Shown in pieces: positions 23,601 through 34,940 of a DNA stretch of 64,000 bases. The first letter of the stretch is position 1. Each line of letters begins with the position of its first letter. The notes below the pieces were generated by a model. The model saw only the letters and a list, made by a program, of their open reading frames with translations. It was not told the origin of the DNA and searched no databases. The DNA is from Fasciolopsis buskii (lineage: Eukaryota; Platyhelminthes; Trematoda; Plagiorchiida; Fasciolidae): positions 25,281 through 89,280 of the forward strand of contig LUCM01007488.1 in the NCBI GenBank assembly GCA_008360955.1, written 5' to 3'. The translations under genes and the position numbers were made by a program.

Positions 23601-26158
23601 CGGTCAGGAATTGGTGAGAGAAATAGGGTGAAAACATGCAGAAAGTATATTACATGTGGACACAGATTCCGTTTTTTATCACACAATATTACCGTTATTC
23701 CAAAGGTCTACAGGACAAGGATATAAAACCTTCAAGATGGCACCATGAATTTGCCAATAATCTAATCCCTAGCAGAGAGCCATAAAAGTGGCCGAGATGG
23801 CCGTCATTCCATTTACTAGTTTAATAGTCGTTGTCAGAGCAGAAATCTCAAAAGCACTGGGTAAGATTACGGTTTTTCCAATAAAGTAGAGCCCCATTCA
23901 TGCCATCGTTTGCATTTCACTGACAATTTGTCATTTTTGCCCACTGGCATCGCAGATCTCGTATTTTTTACGTGGGTACAAGTTCGCGATGCCAGGTAAC
24001 TTTCGGTATCATGAGACCGGTGTATATTGATCATCGATCCAAAGAACACAACCACGTTCGGGAAAGTAAATTATCCATTTCATTAGACCACTCATTTAAT
24101 CATTTATTTGTTCATGTACAACAACAACTCAGCACTCATTGCATTTATTACAAAGACCATTTCAAAGACAAATATCACAACGCGTTTACTGCGAAACAGC
24201 TGCCTGTTTATCATGCGCCTGTTGGAATACCTATTGCCGTGTTAGTAATAACAAACCAAAATCTTGGCTTGTTTGTAATTCGTATACTGGTTTTGAAACC
24301 AGTGACACCTGTCATCCTAGTAGCTCAATGATTAGCTTACTGACTGGATAAACCAAGCGTGGGGAGCTCAGTACTTTTGTCCTTGGGTTTGCGTTCAGGG
24401 GAGGACGGGGAGGTTGGTACAGGCTTCAGGTGTACTTCATTTATTTTTGTCCCAACACTTTCAGGTGGCTCACGCTCAACTGGTGTGTTTTGGTTCGCTT
24501 GTAGTATGCAAGCTTCCTGCAACTACACTATATCGTAGGGGCTTCTCAGACTTTCTTGATAAAGTTTACTGGTGCATGCCAGATTTTTACAAGGGCATTC
24601 AGACAAACCTATGGTTAGGCCCATGAAATGATAAAAAAACAAATGGAAAATCTAAACGTACCAATTATCCTCGGCCATGGTGATATTACTCTCAAACCAT
24701 GATGACAACAGAAATGCGCGAGAGGACTGCGTTGAAAGACAGAATTCATTCGTTCCATTTAATGTGTGTTAAGTTTCCCGAACATCGATATACCAATCGA
24801 CAGAGGATTCCACAGGGATAACATACATCTGTGTAAGGATAAGTAGCGATAGAATGAAATGAAAACACTGTGGTTGGGTTGTAGGAACACACCGATAACG
24901 GTTACGTGTTACGGTGGAGGCTTGTGAGCACATTCACGCACCAACGTCACCTCGTAGTCTAGGCAGATAGATGCGAATTGGAGAATGTTACTCGTGACCC
25001 TTGAGTTACGAATATTGGGAGTGCAACGCCGTTAATTTCATATGGAAATATGCGTGCGTGACTGATGTTGCATTTGTGAAGTAGTTAAGTTGAATGCAAC
25101 TATGTAAACAAAAATTGCAGTGGGAATCGTGAGCTAGTAAACTACATCCTAGCTTGGTTATATTTAGAATTACTGTCACATTTTACAGCACCAGGCGTGA
25201 GAGTCTAATGCGAATTGAAACCGCAACTGTGTGTCTGGAGAATACGCGCTACGAATGGCACACGTGAACAGCATGGGCATAACTAGCTCCGAGGTCTTTC
25301 GGGAATATGAAGTGACTAGCTGCAAGTCAGTCTTCGTTGACGAAAGCAAACTCTACAACTACCAATGTGCAATTTTAAAATAAAAATTAGAAGTGCAGTC
25401 ACATCATCTTTCATTATTTTGTCACCGTTGTACACTGCATTATTTCCCACATCATTTCAGAATTGCGCTAGAATTATGCCGATTAGACGTTTCCCAATCA
25501 CAAGTTCTCGCAGGCTCAACTCTGTTTGGAGATTGTGGGCTAATGGGCTGGCAACCCGCACATTTTAATCTTTACTCATGACTTCTGGGTCTTATCATCA
25601 AAATCCAGTAATTGTAAAACTGTACAGGAATCAATAACTTTCAGGAAGGACAAACGTTCCCCCACGCTTCGATTTTTGCTGAACTGGGTTGAATATGTGA
25701 ACGAAAGAGCAAAGTTTCGTCACAAGCGCACCACCGGTTCCGCGGCTATTATAACCAAGTTGTTTATTGAATGATATAAAAAAGCGTCTCAGCCAGCGAT
25801 TCGCTGTTCTTCTCGCAAACACCATACCACCACGGTGAACAATGAAATGATGGAACATATTTTTTTTCGATCCTTCACAAGTATGACGACAATGGAAACA
25901 GACAAAAGTCGGTTTTTCAGGACATGCAACCAGTATATTATTACACCGTTCAGTGAGATCTCGATCACTGTGGCTTATGCGATGCAATGCAGCAATCATA
26001 TGGCTCTGTTAAAGTGTTCCAAACAACAATCATTCGCGAACCAATCAAAGGACGACGATGATGTAATAAAACGAAATCACATTCAACGAATCCTTCCGGT
26101 TTTGACAGCATTGTCCGTTTAACTGACGGCTGATAGATTTTCCCATCTTCAGTCCGAG
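23601..26158. other. No gene recognised
   Basis: A box-A-like tagctcaatgattagcttac near 24320 has no box B. A minus-strand frame at 25999-25631 has one weak C2H2-like spacing. Neither is called a gene. Confidence 0.55.
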
Positions 26159-26177
26159 ATGGCGAGTGGTCTTCTTC

Positions 26178-26420
26178 GGTTATATTTCTTCATCTGCCTC
26201 TGTTTTTGCGTTTCAACTTCGGTCTCCTATACAGCACTTCCATTGCTCTCTTCATTCTCTCCCTGTCTTTGTCACTGTCGCATTCTTCTATTTTGCTTAA
26301 TTGAGTTCTACTTCTTACCAGACGGTGTCCTGGTTGCATCATGTGCGCTTTCTTTGCTGAGCGAGATACAACCGATCTGTTCGCTCAGTATTACTCTGCC
26401 GGTTCCAGTGGCTGAATCCC
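26178..26420 (+). repeat. Dispersed pyrimidine-rich repeat R4, copy 1
   Basis: It aligns with 34940-34700 (minus): tatatttcttcatctgcc, gcattcttctatttt, cttaccag, tttctttgctgagcgagat. The sequence is also open for 156 codons (26159-26629) with a signal-peptide-like start, but homology to a non-coding-looking partner suggests repeat DNA, possibly part of an LTR element. It adjoins a Ty3/Gypsy piece on the other strand. Confidence 0.5.
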
Positions 26421-26647
26421 CACTGTATCACCTGGTTACAGTTTATTACTTCGGTCATGTAACGCGTTTGGGTTCCCGAACATCTATTACTTTCGATTTA
26501 ATGAATGAAGGAGATATAACTGAGTGTGGTAATCAAGTGAACGCAAGTAAGGTCGTTTTCGCTCGTCTCATTAACAGGCGTCTCGTCGGGCTTATTCCTA
26601 TAACCACCGACGGTGAACTACGAAGTTGACTCAGGCCGATAAATGGA

Positions 26648-27330
26648 TCACAGCCGCCATCTCTGCCTTGCCATTGGATTGGGCGTGGTAAGGACTAGTG
26701 ACGGGATGTTCAAAGTGCCACGTGTCTGAAAATCGTTGGAATTCTGCGCTGCGAAAGTAAGGCCATCGACAGAAATCACCTGAATCGCTATCCCATGTTG
26801 CGTAAACTTTTCTCGCAATTTATTATTGATCATTGAGATCGTTTCTGTCTTCAGCAGGCCACTTTCGAGGAATATACGGCAGTCATCCAGGACTGAGAAG
26901 TAACTGCCCTTGACGTGATAAAATATATCCATGGTCACAATCTCCTCAGACCGATTAGGGGTTGGTCGCGCCCCTGTCGGTTCTCTTATTTGCCGTTGGT
27001 CAGATTGTGAGCATGACACACAGTTAGTTACCATTTATTTAACCCCTTCTGCTATACCTAGCTAGCAGTAGGTCTCTCCAGCCCGGCGAATACGTCCACT
27101 GATACAATCATATAAGCGATGCAACAAAAGCAAAACCTCTCTTCGAAAGATTATGCAACCACCAACCGCTCAATCAAAAAATCAGTTCGTCCTCTGTCTT
27201 TAGCCTGCCAAGGAACTTAAAGCAATACAAAATTTCCTATTTTATCCACCGGCCACCCTTGAACGATAGCCTTCCTCAGAGGCTGTAAGCCTGAATGTCT
27301 AACCATGGGACTCCGCGCCTGCCTAATTGA
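26648..27330 (-). mobile_element. Ty3/Gypsy-like pol remnant: integrase core and upstream edge
   Basis: On the minus strand 27034-26648 is open for 128 codons: a zinc-finger-like CVSC, then RSEEIVTMDIF (first catalytic Asp region), SYFSVLDDCRIFLESGLL, REKFTQHGIAIQVISVDGLT (second Asp region, SDNG changed to SVDG), and a damaged last segment. Farther upstream (about 27330-27180), HPLRKAIVQGWPVDKIGN resembles the RNase H-to-integrase linker. Frame breaks separate the two parts. It is a decayed element, more complete in the first half of the core than the copy at 11 kb. Confidence 0.65.
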
Positions 27331-29220
27331 GATAAAGCTATCCCCAAAGCAATATTCAGTGCTTCACCTTGATGCCCATTCATGGAAAACGCTATCGTAG
27401 GTCCCGACTGCGTGCCAGCTACGAATAATTATTTGCCTTGTCGTTACTACAGCTCTCAATTATATTTTACAGCCATCGCCGTAGACTAGCGTTGTATACG
27501 CAGTGATAAAGACATAATCTGGGACCTTATTTATGAGATCTGGTCCTGTTTTTTCTCAAATACACATTTGCGCTTTATGTGTAACTCGGCAAAAGGGTTT
27601 CATTAGCATTGTTAAGAATAAATTGGTGGTTCCATTAAAGTATGAGACCCTTTTTGTATCGGCTGGCGCAAGCGTATCTACGATGATAAGTACTGTTTTC
27701 AGTTCGGGTCTGGTACGCGGGTTGGTGAAACTGGACTGTTGATTTGCAAAATATTAACGTGTCTCGCCTCAGTTTGATTTAATCTCGGATACATTGTTTC
27801 AGGAAACAGTCAAACAAACCGTCTTAACAAAAGCCAGTGTCATCCGTCAAACAAATTATTCCGGGCAAGGACATGTCTGCAGAATCCTTTTTCAAAAAAA
27901 TTCACTGGATGCCTTTTACATCAAACGCTCGTCGCCTCCAATGGCAACGAACATGAAGCATGCCGAATTTTTTCAAGTAACTCAGGGCTTCATCCAGATC
28001 CAGGCGTCAAAGTGCTGAGGTCAGATCAACTTTCGTGAAATACTCGCGAGTTCGATAGCTCAGGTAATATTTAAAAAAATGGATAATTCAAAGCGTTCAT
28101 AACTCGGTGCTTCGATTAGGGGTTTGGGGGCAGATAAAAGGTGCGCAGTTCTACGGACGTTTTTGTGACGGCCGCCGACCGGCGGTGGCCGAGCGAATAA
28201 GGCTCTGGTGCCCAAACGGGCATGGAGGCTATGAGTTCCAGTACTCTCACCGTAGAAAAACTCCTTTATTTGGCAGCCCTCCGTTGGCTCCCTTCCTGAA
28301 AGTGATGTATACTGTTGTTCCATTAACAATGGAAAGATAGTTGACTCACTTCATCTGTTGATTCATCAATAAGACCACTGCCAGCCGTTATGAGAAATAT
28401 GGTGGAAAAACGAATCAGTGGACCGAAATCAAAATCAAACGTTCCACAAACTAAGCCGAGAAGAGGACATGGGCGTAGCCGACCGGCATGAAGTTTAGGA
28501 CAGAAGAGTGACCATTCTCAGGTCTGATGACTTGGAGCATTTGCTCTCCTTTCGGATAAACGTTGGCACCATTCCGTATAACGAGTCTTGTCTGTCTAAA
28601 TCTGCATGCGATATTCGGTAGAACATTCACAGGCATGATGCTTACCGATATTCCAGTGTCTAGTGCTTCCAGCTAGAACCACATTTTCACCAAGCAGGAC
28701 GACGTTTCGTTTTTGACTCCGGGCTTTTCTCAAATGTCATTCCTCACGGAACACCTCAGGGTTTTTATGAATTTTTCGGCTGCTTCCTGATCTCGGGAAA
28801 TATTGGTGCACTACTGGAGTACCAATTGGGGAGTCTTCATCAGCCTTTTTCCCACAGCGGAGTCATGTAAACATGTCGAAATTCGGACCAGCACAAGAAT
28901 CTCTTCCAAATGTGACGAACAGGCTTATTTCAGTTTCATGTTTAGGTGGTTGCACGGATGAGTGAGCCTATGAATAGTCGGTGTTTTTTATTAGTGGGTT
29001 GCTATTTGTTACAGTTCAGTTTCGAGTTTACCATAATAATAGTTGCGTTAATCCTGGTCTGGTTTCGGTCGCTACCTCGCAGCATCGGATGACACTTAAG
29101 GCGAGTCATAAGTCGCAAAAACTACAGAGAAATGGGCACATTTCGAATTCACGAATACCACTGATTGTGGCACTCAACGAGATCGCGAAGTCATCTTGAC
29201 AATTCGACGGCAATACCTCT
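27331..29220. other. No gene recognised apart from SINE-like family 2 copy 2
   Basis: Short frames only, with no motif. Confidence 0.6.
28180..28340 (+). repeat. SINE-like repeat family 2, copy 2
   Basis: It has a tRNA-like head with box A tggccgagcga (28187-28197) and CGGTG/CACCG able to close an acceptor-like stem. Box B is damaged (gagttccagtactc). The tail is ttggcagccctccgttggct ... tgttgttccatta. Confidence 0.65.
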
Positions 29221-29224
29221 TGGC

Positions 29225-29385
29225 TGGCGGTGGCCAAACGGATAAGGTGCTGGTTTTTGGGCATGGAATTCGCGGGTTTGAACCCTCCCGCCGCCGGTTA
29301 GCCTTCCCACTTGGCAGCCTTCTGCTGGCCATGGTCCCCTTCCAGAAAATCGATACGCACTGTTGTTTCATTATTAAGGGAAGCA
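29225..29385 (+). repeat. SINE-like repeat family 2, copy 3 (best preserved)
   Basis: Box A is tggccaaacgg (29231-29241) and box B gggtttgaaccct (29274-29286). GGCGG at the start and CCGCC after box B can pair like an acceptor stem. The body and tail ttggcagcc ... tgttgtttcatta follow. It lies 0.9 kb from copy 2 in the same orientation. Confidence 0.7.
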
Positions 29386-29723
29386 AAAGATAAAAGATTG
29401 AAAAATGTTACATTGATGACCTTCCAGTTGTTGTTACTGATTCCGATCATTTTATCACTATTACTCAAAATTCTGGATCCGCTTACCCACACGTTTCTAT
29501 AGAAAAACAGATGAATAACAATTTGATTTTTAGGCACCAAAATCGTGGGGTGATCAAGTGGAACGCTGCGACGATTCATCTAGCGCGAAATAAAATGGAG
29601 CGGTCGATAGATAGATTGCTCAAGCTGCGCTCCGATACCCTATAAAAGATTGATGGAAACGAACTACTACTAGGACAGAAATATCCACATTCCTGATACG
29701 CTGAATGAAGAAACGTTTTTTTT

Positions 29724-29744
29724 ATCATCATCATCATCATCATC
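29724..29744. repeat. (ATC)7 microsatellite
   Basis: A perfect trinucleotide run at the edge of repeat R3 copy 1. Confidence 0.97.
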
Positions 29745-30085
29745 GTTCAGCGTTAAACAGCAAGGCAAGCCTCACTGACCGCTGCCTTTCCCGAGAGTTA
29801 CACATTTATATAAAAAGGGAGTGGACCTACACAGGCGGGAAAAGATAAGATGCTGCTGCAGCCAACACACGAAACGCAGTCTAACTGTACAAACGCACGT
29901 GTTTTCAATCATTCTGATTCGATAGAAAATGACAGCACGATCGCCACTGTTCACGGTTCACTGCCATATCCTTCAGTGTCTCCAGCCAGCAAGTCGACAA
30001 GTCTTTCGGACCCCAACCACGAAGGCGTGAGACACCTACTTTATCTAACTTCGCTGTACATTTTCTCATCCCGCGTTGCCACGTT
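29742..30085 (+). repeat. Dispersed repeat R3, copy 1
   Basis: It aligns with 34425-34122 (minus) and in part with 62311-62520. Shared blocks are ttcaatcattctgattcg, tgtctccagccagc, gtctttcggaccccaac and catcccgcgttgccacg. It starts next to an (ATC)7 tract. Confidence 0.7.
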
Positions 30086-30160
30086 TCTTTTACAAATACT
30101 AAGACTTTGATCGCCCCAAAACATCCACCGAAATTCACAATCGAGAAAAGTCTAGGGACA

Positions 30161-30210
30161 CTGATAATGTCACCTCGGCTGGTGATGAAACGTTCGCGAT
30201 CTAAATGCCA
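30161..30210 (+). other. Hammerhead-ribozyme-like hairpin, copy 2
   Basis: CTGATAA (30161-30167), GTCACC (30169-30174), TCGGCT loop, GGTGAT (30181-30186), GAAAC (30187-30191), then GTTCGCGATC. It resembles the 23.48 kb copy, but the second conserved G of CUGANGA is A, so it should not cleave. Confidence 0.3.
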
Positions 30211-32049
30211 AGCACGGGGCTAACAAACCTTTCACAGTTGCTCAACTTCATCCTCTGTGGCACACTGCAGATGAACTCCGACAATCCGAAAAATCGCTGC
30301 TCCATAAATTTCGACCCACGGAGTTCATTAGTTCACATACCGTGGAGGTGAAATACGCATCGGCAGAGCGGACCGACGGCTTTCACAGCGTCTTTCTGAG
30401 CATATTCAAAAATGGCTAATAAGGACGATGATGGAAAAATTTTTCTAATGTTCAGCTTCGTGGACAGCAAATACAAAACTGATCCGTGTAATGTGTTTCA
30501 AACCACCATTAAGTAAGTGCAACTCTAAACAACCGGTGTTCCCTGAAAGGTTACTTGACAGATCATGCAGCAGATACCGGAACAACCATCTGAAATCCCA
30601 AAGAGTTGATCACCAATTTTCCCATACTTAAATTGTTCTCATCATTATTATCATTTCTGTTATTATTATTATTATTATCCTTATTACTAATACTCGAATT
30701 TCAAGGATAATATCACATTTTAACTTCTCGAAACACCTGCTTTCTTTCTTTTCCCCAAAGAACAGGATGAAGGGGCACACTGTTCCAAATTGCAGTTTGT
30801 TCGTCTAAGTCCTCAAAAATTAGTGATAACTCGATTGCGCAGACGGACTACATCCAGTCAGATTTAGTTCAACGAAATTAAAATACTGTCTGAAATATGG
30901 TTCTCAGACCAGTGTTAAATTAAAAAATTTACGAATCTACTACAAAAGACAATCGTGAATTAGTTTTCCCATTGTCTGCTCTCCAGTCAGTCAATCCTGA
31001 CTTGAGATCGGCATCGTCTGTTCCCACTAGCTCAACCGGCACGAAGCCCCGTTTTCTTAAATGAAAACGCTGGATATTTAAGAGCTATTATGCTTGTATA
31101 TTCGCGCCCGTGTGACTACCATCATTTCACCGCTTGTTGCAGCCAAATCCGGCTGGCTCATACTGACTGATTAACACAACCCATAATATGACCTCAGTTT
31201 GCATATCCACACTCGTGCGTCCCAATCACACCAATGTGCCAGCTAACAGCTGGCAGGTGGCAGCCAATGAGATAACGTGGTCTCGATCCGGGCTTGGCAT
31301 CTGTAATCGCCCGCTTTCTGACGATCGGACGGCATCCACGATTACGTATCGATTAGCATGGTCCATCGTCACGCAACCATCGATAACCAACGAGACAGCT
31401 ATATCAGACAGATGGAATGACGATTAAATTACCATCCCTTAACTTGAGGAGACTGGAACATAATGACAGTAATTATTTTCCAGTAGCATGTTACGGAGCC
31501 AATTAGGGTGAAGCTATACTCGAAAATTTTTATGCGAAAAGTGGCGCCAATTTTGATCGAACGAAATAAAGCATGGATATGAATCACCAACACGTACTAG
31601 AAAACCTCCAAACTAGGACCATGTTACTGGAAACAGCGAGAGGAGCGTGACAATCAAAAATCACGTTAGAGCTTATTGATAAAGCCTTCATCTAGGTACC
31701 GTCTAAAGAGAAATGTCGATGGCGGAATACTTTTGGGTCAATGACCGTCACGGAATGTTCGACTTTCGTTTTTGTGGGTTGGCACAGTGCTGATTTTCTG
31801 GTCGTAGTTGCAAGTGATGTTGCAACCATAAGGAGCTGTATCATGTGTTTTACATGCAAATTCGTCACAACCTCCCTTCTTCAAGAACTTCCCAACCGCG
31901 TGGATTGCTTGCCGGAGAGATTTCTAAATCGGAACTCCAGATGTTCAATTAGCTCCTCTAACGGAAACATCGCTGATGCAACAATCGGATTCTCGTTTTC
32001 CGTCTGGTTTTCGTCCAATTCTCTAGCAACGGTTTATTGTCAAATAGTG
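30211..32049. other. No gene recognised
   Basis: Contains the (TAT)6 run. Otherwise nothing seen. Confidence 0.6.
30661..30678. repeat. (TAT)6 microsatellite
   Basis: A perfect trinucleotide run. Confidence 0.95.
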
Positions 32050-34025
32050 TAGTAGGTGGCTTCCAGTCTGTTAGCCTACATTTTCTCAAGCCTCGTCAAC
32101 CTCTGAATCTGGGTTCCTTCAATGTGCGCACTTTAATGCAGGCTGGCCAACAGGCGTAATTGGCTCTGACAGTAGAATCACTTTCGATTGATGTCTGCTG
32201 TGTGAGTGAAACACGAATTCAGGATTCGAGTAGAGTGATTCAATTAACTGCGCCAAACGTCTCGTCAAGATATTTTCTTCGCACTTCAGGAGACGAAGCA
32301 GCTCAAACTGTGGGTCAACGTGGTGTAGGAACAGTCTTGAAAGAGAAGGCTGAAGCAGCCCTTCTAGACTGGATCCCAGTCAAGTCGCTTGTGTGCCATG
32401 AGACTGCAGGGATTAGTCGGCGTCCGAAAGGATAGTAGTGTTAAGTGTAGTTTGCTTGTTATCTCGGCATACGCTCCAACAGACTGCAGCAGTGACATGG
32501 AGAAAGACGAGTTTTACGATGACCTCGTCACTCTTGTTCGGAAGAGCAAACGCTCTGATAGTGTAGTGGTAGCAGGTGACTTTAATGATCAAGTTGGAAA
32601 ACTTAGTGCATCGGAATCCTGTTTAGGTGGGCGATGCGCCTTACGTGTTCAGCGAACAAATAACGGAGAAAGACATCTCTATTGTTTGTGCGGACAACCA
32701 TTTATTCTTGTCTAGCACAAACTTTTGATACAGTTCGCGTCGCATAGCGATATGACGCGCTAACTGGATAAGTGATCTGAGGCAGATCGACCATATCTTA
32801 GTAAGCCACGGTTGGTGCGGTTCTGTCCAAAACTGTAGATCGTACTGGTCCACATACGCCCAAGCAGATCATGCGTCAGTTTTAACGCAATTTTTACTTC
32901 ACCTCAACGGTCATCGACGCAAACAACTAGCTCGACTGGAGGTTGAACGTTTGTTTAATTCGGCTGTTCGAAACAGCTATAAGATTAAACTATCCGACGA
33001 ACAGAGAATTCGACGAGGAGCAATGTAGACGATCGCTGGGATAAAATCAAGCAGGTGATGCATTTGATAGCAGGTTTCGCCTGTGGTCCTAGATCTACCG
33101 TTCATCAAAGACACTGGATCTGTAAAGGCTTGCTGGGCCTAATGGAGCAAAAACGCCAGCTCCCTAACTGCAAGGAGATGAATAAGATACGACGACAGCT
33201 GCAGCGTCAACTGACTACAGGCATTAACAATGGCCATGAAAACCGGTGGATTAAGAGAATCGAAGAAATGAAAGTAGCGGCGGCCTCAGGTAACAGTTAA
33301 AGACTGTTTAAACATAAACGTGACACCGGCGGGCGGCGAACTTCGGTTAGTCGTATGCGATAGAAATGGAGAGCTTACTGATGGAAACAAAAAAGAATGA
33401 ACCGTTGGGCTGAGCGCTTCAAAGATCAGGCCAGCCGTCCGTGCGCTAACGTACTTAGGTCGACGTTTGCAGTTGCAAATACTTGGAAGGTGCCTATAAA
33501 GAAATAAATTGCCTCATCGGTTCGTGATATTTGGAACGAGCAGCCTATTCTGTTATCGTTGAGTGAGTCACTAAGTGTACTCATCTTCAAAAAAGCCCAC
33601 GCAGTAACACTAACAGTCCTCATGGGATTAGTTTAATTCAGATAGTTAATAAGGTCTTAGCTTTGATAATACTTCACCGTTTGATATCAGTTCGCGAGAG
33701 TAACCTCCGCGAACACCAGACCGCCCTGCAGTCGTAGTTCTTCTTGACATTCAGGGCGAGTTCGAATCAGTGGATCGGACAGCGCCACTCGGTGCTCTCC
33801 ACCGGTAGGGTATACCTGGGAAGTTCGTGAACCTGTTGCGCGCATTGTACTCGCATACCTATGGTAGCGTGAGGGTCATGGTGAATTATCATTTTCATTC
33901 AAAACGACTAGCGGCGTTCGACGAGGGTATCCCATTTCTCCATTCTCGTTCAACTTCGTCATGGATGAGGCGATGCAGGATGTTAGGACCCTAGTATTAG
34001 GTGCCGGTTCTGAGAAAACCTTATC
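32050..34025 (+). mobile_element. RTE-like non-LTR retrotransposon remnant, copy C
   Basis: Domains in order: endonuclease start GSFNVRTLMQAGQQA (about 32110), catalytic-Glu region CCVSETRIQDSSRV (32190-32230), GDFN (32575-32586), QIDHILVSHGWCGSV and QADHAS (about 32790-32880), linker with ENRWIKRIEEMKVAAASGN (33240-33300), then broken reverse-transcriptase pieces: LIFKKAHAV (about 33580), a Q/GFR-like region near 33720, and SGVRRGYPISPFSFNFVMDE (about 33910-33975). Several frameshifts and stops interrupt it, the first near 32385. The catalytic YADD is not reached before similarity ends. It is a dead copy of an RTE-type element, the best preserved in the window. Confidence 0.85.
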
Positions 34026-34121
34026 TCAGCCTATGAAGCCTAGAAGACTTCGTAGATTGGGTCTTGTGTTACGTACGGCGAACAATCGTCTACCAGACCA
34101 CGGAGTGGGGGAAGCCATGAC

Positions 34122-34425
34122 GTAGCAACGTGGGATGAAAAAATCTGCAACGAATTTGGGTAAAATAGGGGTCTTACGTCTTCGTAGTTGGGGTCCGAAA
34201 GACACGTCAACCAACCAGCTGGCTGGAGACACCGAAGGATTTGGCAGCTTGCCAAGAACAGTGGCGGTCGCGCTATCACGTTCTTTCGAATTAGAATGAT
34301 TGGAAGTATGTGTTTCTACAGCGAAACTGTATTCCTTGTGTTGGCGTTTGCGGCATTCTTTTGTTTTCCCGCTCTTGTGGGTCCGCTCCCTGATCCCCGT
34401 AGAATATTCACTCTCTCTCTATAGG
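34122..34425 (-). repeat. Dispersed repeat R3, copy 2
   Basis: Inverted partner of the copy at 29.7 kb. On the minus strand it has ccaatcattctaattcg, cggtgtctccagccagctgg and gtctttcggaccccaactac. It follows RTE-like copy C after about 100 bases. Confidence 0.7.
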
Positions 34426-34699
34426 AACGTGTAACTCTGGGGCAAGAGCAGCAGTAAGTGGGGCTTGCTCGGCTGAGTAACTCTGAGCACTGATGATGTT
34501 GAGTTGCGTGGTTTGAGTCAGATCCATTCCAGTGGACACTGACAGTTCGTGATCGCGCATTTTTGGTATTGCAATTTCAATTACGAATGCTACAAGCTCC
34601 AAACAATTGTGTATACTTTTGAAATGAAACAGGTGAACCTGATTTCGCCGCGACATTATTCGCACGAATAGTTCAAAGGGCTCAGGATCTGTTTGATAA

Positions 34700-34940
34700 C
34701 CATTCGCATTGATCTCGAAGCCGTAAGTATAGGTTGCATTTCACTTAACAAAGAAATCAAGTTATACGTTTCGAAGCTTGACTGGTAAAAGAAAATAAAG
34801 CTCGCTTGAGAAAAATAGAAGAATACGGCACGGATGTAGATTGAGAAAACGGAAGGGACAACAAAAGTGCAGTGTAATATGTGAAAACTGAGTCGCAAGA
34901 ATCCGGGGTCGATGACGAAATATACGTACTAATCGAGGAA
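34700..34940 (-). repeat. Dispersed pyrimidine-rich repeat R4, copy 2
   Basis: On the minus strand: tatatttcgtcatcgaccc, gtattcttctatttttctc, ttttaccagtc, tttctttgttaagtgaaat. It lies inside a 182-codon open frame (35305-34757) with no recognised motif, which I therefore do not call a gene. Confidence 0.5.

Noticed and set aside
24310..24360. tRNA-like box A (tagctcaatgattagcttac)
   Set aside because: No box B follows at the right distance and no repeat partner was found in the window.
25631..25999. Minus-strand frame with C-x2-C-x12-H-x4-H spacing, like a C2H2 finger
   Set aside because: The hydrophobic positions of a C2H2 finger are missing and there is only one match in a frame with no other support.
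26159..26629. 156-codon frame with a signal-peptide-like start
   Set aside because: The first half is repeat R4. The hydrophobic look comes from T/C-rich DNA.
32641..32853. Nearly identical 70-codon frames at 32853-32641 (-) and 63460-63672 (+)
   Set aside because: They are the antisense of the endonuclease part of RTE-like copies C and E, not a conserved small gene.
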